Shown here piece by piece: positions 56,872 through 64,000 of a stretch of DNA of 64,000 nucleotides; position 1 is the stretch's first letter; each line of letters begins with the position of its first letter. Under the pieces are notes generated by a model that saw only the letters and a list, made by a program, of their open reading frames with translations, was not told where the DNA came from and did not search any database. The position numbers were made by a program, and so were the translations under genes. The stretch covers positions 92,210,137 to 92,274,136 of the forward strand of contig NC_133534.1 of NCBI RefSeq assembly GCF_048544455.1, given 5' to 3'. Source of the DNA: Silene latifolia. Its lineage: Eukaryota; Streptophyta; Magnoliopsida; Caryophyllales; Caryophyllaceae.

Positions 56872-59331
56872 ATGTCTAGGAGATCAGAAGGCGGTCTTTT
56901 GCCTATTAATCGTAAAATCAAGAGAACTTTGACAAATATTAGAAGAACCGTTAGAGGTACTTCAACAATTGTGGGTATTGAAGAGCTTGTGGACATTGGT
57001 ATCATCCAAACAAATAGTGTTAAGTTTACCAACCCTTTTGCAAGACAAGGAGAGGATAACCCAATTCCAAACCAACCACAAAATCAACCTACAATGCCTA
57101 AATTCTCATCTCATTCCGTACCAACCGAGAAGAACCTACCTAATTGTACTCCAATACCACCCCACTTCACCGGTAATTTTATTGCCAAATCCGCATTCAT
57201 ACACTTAGTCAAACAAAGTCAATTTGGAGGGATGCCTAGTGAGGATCCTCATCTACACATGGAGATTTTTTGTGATTATTGTGATTCAACTTCCCATATG
57301 GGGGCAACACAAGATCAAATTCGATGGGTATTGTTCCCTTTTTCCTTGATTTGAACCCCAAAGCAAAGGTTGAAGAGCCTAGATAAGGCCACTTTTAGAA
57401 TCGATTCATGGAAGAAGTTAGCATTTGCCTTTTACAAGAAGTTTTACCATCCGAAGAAAACCAACATGTTAAGAGCCCAAATCACCGGTTTCAAGCAAAG
57501 AGACGAAGAGTCTCTATATGAGGCGTGGGAAAGATTCAAAGATACATGTCGCTCTTGTCCTCATCATGGGTTAACCGAATGGTTTCTAGTCAAATAATTA
57601 TGAAATGAGTTGTATGAAGACTCAAGGAATATGCTCAACATGGGTTCTAATGGAAAATTCACCGAGGTAGATGATAACCAAACTTGAGCCAAGATAGAGG
57701 AGATGGCAGTTCACAACTCTCAATATAGTAGGCTAAGAAAAGCTACTAGGGGAGGGAGACATGAAGTTGACTCCGTCACACAATTGAGTGGCGATTTGGG
57801 TTCCCAATTATGCTCCCATATTGACACAATGAACTTGAAATTTGACAAGGCCGTAGCCAAGATGAACGAGGCCTCTCAATCACCCAAGCGACATCAACAA
57901 GTCAATGCAATGGTGTCAACGTTTTCTATTCCAAATGGAGTATGTGAGAATTGTGGAACTTTGGGACATAATCAACAAGTGTGTAGGGGCACAAATGAGC
58001 AAGTTAATGCTTTCCAAGAATACAAGAATGGCACCCCTTACTCCAACTTTTAGACTGAAAACACCATATTTTATCCAAACTTCTCATATAAAAGCGAAAA
58101 TGTTCAAAATCCTCAACCAACATACACCCCACCTCCAATGACAAATCCTACTCAAAGACCCTCTTTCAACCAAAACAAAGGATTCCAAAACAAACCCTCT
58201 TACAATCAAGCCAATGACCAAGCTTTTGATGTTCAAGAAGCGGTCCTTCAAATGCAAAAGAACCAACAAGACTTCTTCACTCAAATGCAAAGAGATAGCC
58301 AAGCAAAATACACTACCATCAACAATATCCTTGCTCATACCAAGATGTTGGAAACATACATGACCCAATTAGCCTCTTCGAGTTCCCAAAGGCTAAAAGG
58401 ACAATTACCTCCCCAAGGTAATCCTCCTACAAAGCATGAAACCATCAATGCCATTCACTTGAGGAGTGATACACAATATGAGGGACCTAAGAAGCCGATT
58501 GAAGAGGATGTTATTGAGAAAAGTGTCAAGCAAAGAGATGTGATAGAACAAAGGAAGGAGTTGGAACCATTGAGGAGAAATCCTAGTGTAGTGGAACCAA
58601 CTACCAATGAATCATTGAAGAAGAGAAATGAAGAGAAGGCCAAATAGATTAAAATAGAACCTATTGTGATTAGACTTCCGTTTCCAAGTCGCCAAGCCAA
58701 GCCCAAGCTTGATGAGCAACTTGGGAAATTCATGGAGACTGTGAAGAACTTAGAGGCTTCCATCCCATTTACAGAGTTGATCAACCATGTGCCGGCCTAT
58801 GCAAAATACATGAAAGACATCCTTACCAAGAAGAAGTCCATTAGGAAGTTGGAAACTATCGCATTCATAAAGATAAGTAGTGAAATACTTTAAGGAGATT
58901 CCCCACCTAAGCTCAAAGATCGGGGAAGCTTCTCCCTTCCATGTACCATCGGCGACACCACGATCAACAAAGTAATATGTGATCTAGGTGCAAGTGTGAG
59001 TGTCATGCCGTACTCGGTATGCGAAAGGCTAGGGGTGGGGGAAGTGAAGTGCACTAATTTGACTCTACAAATGATGGACCGAACAACAACAAAACCACTT
59101 GGGGGTATGGGAAGATGTACCCGTGAGAATTGGAAAGTTTTTTATACCGGTGGACTTTGTTATCGTTGACATGGAGGAAGATTCCAATATACCGATCATT
59201 CTAGGAAGACCGTTCTTACACACAGCCGGAGCGGTGATTGACGTAAAGCACATGATGCTCACACTTGAAGTTGGTGACAAGACAATCACCCTTAATCTTG
59301 AAAATACTATGAGAGCTCCCAACTTGCACGA
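56872..59331 (+). pseudogene. A5 gag-protease pseudogene, truncated
   Basis: ATG 56872 starts MSRRSEGGLLPINRKIKRTL. Gag motifs HFTGNFIAKSAFIHLVKQSQ, FAFYKKFYHPKKTN and SCPHHGLTEWFL are followed by an intact knuckle CENCGTLGHNQQVC near 57940-57980. The coiled tail VLQMQKNQQDFFTQMQRDSQ and protease CDLGASVSVMPYSVCERL (58978-59030) and [19 protein letters not shown] (59190-59245) follow. In-frame stops lie at 57352, 57595, 57601, 57685, 58051, 58645 and 58891 (first bases), with one extra G near 59100. Three near 57600-57690 read as Gln or Trp codons in A4. The frame ends at the CACTA junction. Confidence 0.9.
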
Positions 59332-60261
59332 TTTCCATTGCTTACCATCTGCCGGGTGTCTTAGCTTTCCATCATTTATTCTTCCTGTTTCATGCCAAGT
59401 TAACATTTTTGCATCATCGGGATTCGCATAAATCCTTATGACTCTTGGTATCAATGGAAAATACCACAACACCTTAGACGGGATCCCTTCCTTATCCTTA
59501 TAACGCCACTCCAAACATTTAGGGCAATTGGTTAAGTTTTGATATAATTTCCAATACAATATGCAATCATTTGGACATGCATGTATTTTCTCATATTTCA
59601 TACCCACTCCTCTTATTAGTTTTTTCGCCTCATATGTCTTAACAGGTAGAACATTACCATCAGGAAGCAACTCCTTTATCAAGGCTAAAAAACTAGTGAA
59701 ACACGTGTCACTCACCCCATTTGCCCCCTTGATATTATACAACTTCACCACAGCCGACATTTTTGTGAACTTACAACCAGGATACAGAGGTGCTTCAGAC
59801 TCACACAACTTCTCATACATGTTGTTAAGGTCATCCCAATTACTAGTGTCATCACCTACATCTTCAAACGCAATGGACTCATCATCATTCTCTTCATTAT
59901 CTATTGACCCAACATTCAACTTCTCTACTTCCAACTCTTCCAACTAAAAAAACTCGGCAAACTCAGGATCATCAGTTAGCCTTTCGTGTACCTCAACATC
60001 ATCTTCTTCAGAGTTATTCTCTTCCTCTAATGATTCCCCATGAAAAATCCAAAGTGTATAGGATCGACTAAATCTCCATTTTTCTAGGTGTATTTTAACG
60101 TCCGGAAAAGCCATATAGCTAATATTACCACATCTTTCACAAGGACATGCAATACTAGAAGAACCTTTCAAATTGTTCGAAACGAATTCATAAAATTCAG
60201 CTAAACCATCCTTGTAGGTGCGGTCACTCATATTTGCATCAATCATCCAAGTTCGAGTCAT
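59332..60261 (-). pseudogene. CACTA transposase (tnp2 type), N-terminal part
   Basis: From M at 60261 (MTRTWMIDANMSDRTYKDG) the first 85 residues match the transposase-associated domain, including the Cys pattern CPCERCGN. An in-frame TAG at 59946-59944 interrupts it. The frame continues with an acidic stretch and the tnp2 region: FTKMSAVVKLYNIKGANG, IHACPNDCILYWKLY, NCPKCLEWRYK and a final HPADGKQW at the break. The catalytic part lies beyond the break and is missing. Confidence 0.88.
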
Positions 60262-60591
60262 TATTCTACAATCGTAATAATAGGCAACTAATTCAGAAAA
60301 TACAATAATAGGCAAACAAATAAACGAAATTCGGGAATGACAATTAAGCTAAATTATCAACAAATTAGATAATAACCCAAAAATCCTATATCTATAAGAG
60401 TTGCTAAGAAACATATATATACCTGATTGATAAACACGATGAGGGAGAGAAGACGTGACAACAGTGACGGAGATGAAGACAGAGAGATCGATCGGGGAGG
60501 AATGGAGGATGATATAGTAGCGATATTAGCTTGTGTTTGTGTTTGTAGCGTATAGCAGAATAAAGCAATATGTTGTTCTTAAGATTTTCAT

Positions 60592-60919
60592 AATATTAAT
60601 AACAACGGTTATTGAGTCTACAACCGTTGTTAAAAGGTATTGAAAACGGGTTCTAATATAACCGTTGTGATTACTTTTCACTAATTTGGCGCCAAACCAT
60701 TAACAACGGTTAAAATTTAACCGTTGTTATTAGTTTTTTCATTAACAACGGATGTTTAAGTATGACCCGTTGTTAAAACCAATAACAACGGTTAACAACA
60801 CATAACCGTTGTAATTAAGTTTGTAAAATTCGCGGAATAAATTCTACAACGTGTTTTGATGATTTTCGTGAATAAGCGTTGTTAAAGGGCCGTTGTGGTT
60901 GCCTGTATTTGTAGTAGTG
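60592..60919 (-). repeat. CACTA subterminal repeats
   Basis: At least ten copies of AACAACGG or AACCGTTGT in both orientations occur in 330 bp, several as inverted pairs around short AT loops. Subterminal arrays of this kind bind the CACTA-encoded DNA-binding protein in the known Spm system. Confidence 0.85.
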
Positions 60920-61335
60920 TTCGTATCAAGGTCTATGGAATAGAACAATTTCTATGGAGCTAGTCCACAACCTATTATACGGTTCAATTTTAGAAAGAGA
61001 TTTTTGTCGTTAGCAATACTGGTTTAGCGGAGACTCGTGTGATAACTCACTAGCAAGCGGATTTCTTCGCTAACGACTCTCATCATTGCAATCCTTGCTT
61101 ATCGACTAAAGATTGTGGCCTTACTCATTAGCACCTAATCACTCTGAGGGACAACCAAGGGGCAACGATTCTCAAAAGCCGATTTCCGACAAACCCATCA
61201 CAGCCGCCTAACCGAGGGACAATCCGAGCAACGATAACCGAGGGACATTCCGATAAACGAGGGACAACCGTCATAGAAGGGACCTCCGAGGCGTGGTGAT
61301 CTTTCAAAAAAAAAAAACTTTTTAAAAAAAAAAAT
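60920..61335 (+). other. Unassigned flank with GAGGGACAA-type repeats
   Basis: The first 170 bp show nothing I recognise. From 61143 the words GAGGGACAACC, CGAGGGACAATCCGA and GAGGGACATTCCGA recur four times in 130 bp. Poly-A and A/T runs follow at 61305-61335. Confidence 0.5.
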
Positions 61336-62450
61336 CCGCATCTACTAGAAACCATTAGTCAGCCCACCACATCATTTTACGCGGGTAAAGAAGACAACAT
61401 CCCTAGCATTAACGGTTTACCCGACACTTTTAAAAAAAAAAATAAAATAAAAAAAGCATACCGCATCTACTAGAAACCATTAGTCAGCCCACCACATCAT
61501 TTTACGCGGGTAAAGAAGACAACGGCCCTAGCATGAACAGTTCATCCGACACACTTTAAAAAATAAACCTTTATTTTAAAAAAAAAATGGGTCTTACTCT
61601 ATGACCGTCTTCTTGTTCCCGTCTCTCAAGCCATCGATGCCCAAACCCGTCATAGAAGAATTTTTTTCGAAACAAATATTGTAAAAAAAAAAAAAAAAGT
61701 GGGTCTTACTCGATGGCCTTCTCCGTGTACCCGTCACTCCAGCACATCGATGCCCAAACCCGTCATAGAAGAATTTTTTTCGAAATAAATAATTTTTTTT
61801 TTTTTTAAAAAAAGTGGGTCTTACTCGATGGCCTTCTCCGTGTACCCGTCACTCCAGCACATCGATGACCAAACCCGATGTAGAATAATTTTTTTCAAAA
61901 AAAATAATAATTTACGGACGATAAATGTTTTTCACCATGCACCACGCCTCGAACTAAGGGTCTTACTCGAATGCCATCTTCGTGTACCCGTCACTTAAGC
62001 AATCGATGCCCAATCTCGTCTATGATAGTTCCCCCAAGTCGTGGTGATTTACCACGGCACGGGGTTGTGCGGACTTACACGATGGCCACAATAGCGGCAA
62101 ACGATGCCGAAACCCGTGTGCCTCTCACGGGCCCCCGAGACGGGATGCATGGCGGAATTTTTTTTTTCTCGATGATAGGGCCTTGCCATGCCCACGCCTC
62201 TGAGTAGGGGTCCTTATGCCTACGGCAACATGCACCATGGTGCCTAGCCCAACCGCTATAGCCAACAATGCCGAAACCCGTGTGCACCTCACGGGCCCCC
62301 GAGACGGGTTTGCATGGCGGAAAAATTTTTTTTTTTTTCATCTTAGGGTCTTGCCATGCCCACGCCTCGGAGTAGGGGTCCTTATTCATACGCAAACATG
62401 CACCATGGTGCCCAGCCGCCCAAGCTCCTCACTACCCCCTATAGAGGCTT
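61336..62450. repeat. Three tandem repeat families with A-rich linkers
   Basis: Family 1: a unit starting CCGCATCTACTAGAAACC at 61336 and 61461 (period 125). Family 2: units starting GGGTCTTACT at about 61589, 61701, 61816 and 61958 (periods about 112-142), separated by A or T runs. Family 3: units with CCGAAACCCGTGTG near 62108 and 62272 and CCTTGCCATGCCCACGCCTC near 62181 and 62351 (period about 165-170). No gene is visible. Confidence 0.8.
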
Positions 62451-63279
62451 TTTTGATAGTTTTGGTCTTGTAGCATGAAACATTGGGTGTGCAGAATAGC
62501 GATACATTTTTGTAACACCGTTTTGGAGGACCAAATTAGCTTTGATTTGGGAGCTTGATATATGGTTGGAAAGCTAACTTGGAGTACTTGATGCTGGAAA
62601 AAACAATTTCGTCATTCGGAATTTTTTTGAGGGAGTTATGGGTCTCCGAAGTCGGGTCATTTTCTGCGGGCGCGTCTGCTGCCTAAATTGTTCGGACTTG
62701 TTTCGGTCTCGGAAACCGCGTCGGGGCGAGCGGTGTCTCTATGCGTGTTGGGTGTGCCCTTTGTGTGGGTTGTGTTTGGCACTTTGGGCATCCTCCACCT
62801 CATTTTCCACCCACCTTGCAACTTAATATCACACTACCAATGGTTTTGAGCATTTGTAGGCTTCGTTGCTCGGACAAATATGTCCCGAGTGGAAAAATGC
62901 TCATGGCGCCGTTGGGCAAGCGGCGGGTGTGTGTGCGGGTGGTGCGTCGTATGGGACCAACCAAGCATCTAGTGTCCGTTCCTTGTTAAAATTACCCTAT
63001 GACCGTCCCCAACAACTCTATGAAGTATTTGGGCTCGGTTACCCGGGATGCCGTATCGGTAGTTGAGGTATAGCCTTTCATAGCTTGTGCTAAGGAGCCA
63101 TCAAGGTAACCGAGTCGGGATGACTTTCGGTTGGTTGTCCTTTACGACTCGTGGTCAACGAATCATATAATTACCTTAGAAACCTCCTAAATTAGCGTTT
63201 CACGCTTCGTTGCTCGGTAAAATCCGTTCCGAATTGAAAAATGTCCGCGCATGGCTTTATAAGACGCCCGTGGCTAGGC
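62451..63279. other. Unique-looking GC-richer DNA between repeat blocks
   Basis: No long open frame that I trust, and no family I recognise. CTTCGTTGCTCGG appears at about 62860 and 63203, and GGTAACCGAGTCGG-like words near 63030 and 63103. Confidence 0.4.
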
Positions 63280-64000
63280 AATGCACGCTCATGGCCTAGG
63301 CAGCTAACCTCAAAATGCCCCTTGGCCTAGGCATTTCACGCCCATGGCCTAGGCAATTAACCTCAAAATGCCCCTTGGCCTAGGCATTTCACGCCCATGG
63401 CCTAGGCAACTAACCTCAAAATGCCTAGGCATGGGTATTCAACGGAAGTGCTCGGTCACTTGGTGCCCATGGCCTAGCATTGCTCGGTCAGTGGTGCCTA
63501 TTGCCTGAGCAGTGCTCGGTCATTGGTGCCCATGGCTTAGGCATTGCTCGGTCACTTGGTGCAAATGGCCTAGCAGTGATCGGCCATTGGTGCCCACGGC
63601 CTAGGCATTGCTCGGTCACTTGGTGCCCATGGCCTAGCAGTGATCGGCCATTGGTGCCCACGGCCTAGGCATTGCTCGGTCATGGCTAGGCACTTGCTGC
63701 ACATGGCCTGGCCATTGCTCGCCCATTGGTGCCCATGGCCTAGGCATTGCTCGGCCATGGCTCGGCATTGCTCGGTCATTGGTGCCCATGGCCTAGGCAT
63801 TGCTCGGCCATGGCTAGGCATTGCTCGGTCATTGGTGCCCATGGCCTAGGCATTGCTCGGCCATTGGTGCCCATGGCCTAGGCATTGCTCGGCCATGGCT
63901 AGGCATTGCTCGGTCATTGGTGCCCACGGCCTAGGCATTGCTCGGTCATTGGTGCCCATGGCCTAGGCATTGCTCGGCCATTGGTGCCCATTGCCTAGGC
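63280..64000. repeat. Short tandem repeats built on GGCCTAGGCATTGCTCGG
   Basis: Three units of about 57 bp with CACGCCCATGGCCTAGGCA and CCTCAAAATGCC occur at 63283-63425. They give way to 30-60-bp units of GCCCATGGCCTAGGCATTGC and CTCGGTCATTGG that continue to the window end and probably beyond. The open frames here are by-products of the repeats. Confidence 0.85.

Larger units (their letters stand above)
55180..59331 (+). mobile_element. Athila-like element A5, partial
   Basis: The LTR lacks its first 77 bp or so and follows C3 directly; it then has a PBS variant, gag and most of protease, and is cut at about 59331 by CACTA sequence. Gag starts with the same MSRRS motif as A4. It is the most decayed Athila-like copy here, with at least eight in-frame stops. 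Confidence 0.85.
59332..60919 (-). mobile_element. CACTA (En/Spm) transposon, truncated
   Basis: The 5' end on the - strand begins CACTACTACAAATACAGG at 60919, a typical CACTA terminus. It is followed by subterminal repeats and the start of a tnp2-type transposase. The element breaks off at about 59332 in the middle of the transposase and is joined to A5 protease; no second terminus is present. The join therefore looks like deletion or recombination after insertion, not a clean insertion. Confidence 0.9.

Noticed and set aside
62638-62989. Cys/Trp-rich short frames near 62.7 kb
   Set aside because: Short, overlapping in several frames, in a block bounded by tandem repeats, without recognisable domains.
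63480-63849. Frames with repeated GLGIARSLGANGL or RAMPRPWAPM-like units
   Set aside because: They are by-products of the 30-60-bp tandem repeats and appear on both strands.

Overview
This window is plant (dicot-type) heterochromatin made almost entirely of transposable elements nested in one another. I see no host protein gene, rRNA gene or tRNA gene. The plant call rests on primer-binding sites matching plant tRNA-Asp and initiator tRNA-Met, Athila-type ORF-1 proteins, a plant RTE-type LINE and a CACTA transposon. I cannot assign a species.

Layout. 1-6693: 3' part of a + strand Athila-like Ty3/gypsy element (A1: gag-protease, spacer, 3' LTR), inserted into the ORF-1 gene of a - strand Athila-like element (A2, 6694-13652: ORF-1, gag-protease, PBS, 5' LTR). 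A2 abuts the integrase of a - strand chromovirus (C1, 13653 to about 39440). C1 is also broken by a 5'-truncated RTE-type LINE (15044-16910, 19-bp target duplication) and by a complete + strand non-autonomous Athila-like element (A3, 19982-37584, 1709-bp LTRs, GTACA duplication). A3 in turn holds a complete - strand chromovirus (C2, 22678-30953, CTTGG duplication). A fourth Athila-like element (A4, 39613-50544, GGTGC duplication) sits in poorly recognisable DNA that ends in a 2.6-kb chromovirus-type LTR (C3, 52553-55179). That LTR interrupts the 5' LTR of a fifth Athila-like element (A5, 55180-59331). A5's protease runs directly into a truncated - strand CACTA transposon (59332-60919). From 60920 to the end there are several families of tandem repeats, with an organisation like a ribosomal intergenic spacer, though I cannot prove that.

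How the parts relate. None of A1-A5 shows reverse transcriptase, RNase H or integrase in the visible DNA. They carry gag-protease and/or an Athila ORF-1 protein, so they probably depend on enzymes made elsewhere. C1 and C2 keep recognisable gag, protease, RT, RNase H and integrase, and C2 a chromodomain, but both are broken by stops and frameshifts.

The most unusual signal is a family of short dyad-symmetric boxes with a common CG-NN-CG core and family-specific arms: ACTCGATCGAGT, AGTCGATCGACT, AAGACGCCCGTCTT, AATCCGCCCGGATT and GGACGGGCGTCC. They occur in tandem arrays just upstream of the putative TATA box in the LTRs of both Athila-like elements and chromoviruses. They occur again upstream of the internal ORF-1 gene (A2, A3, A4) and upstream of chromovirus gag. 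The same layout in unrelated lineages suggests a shared promoter module.
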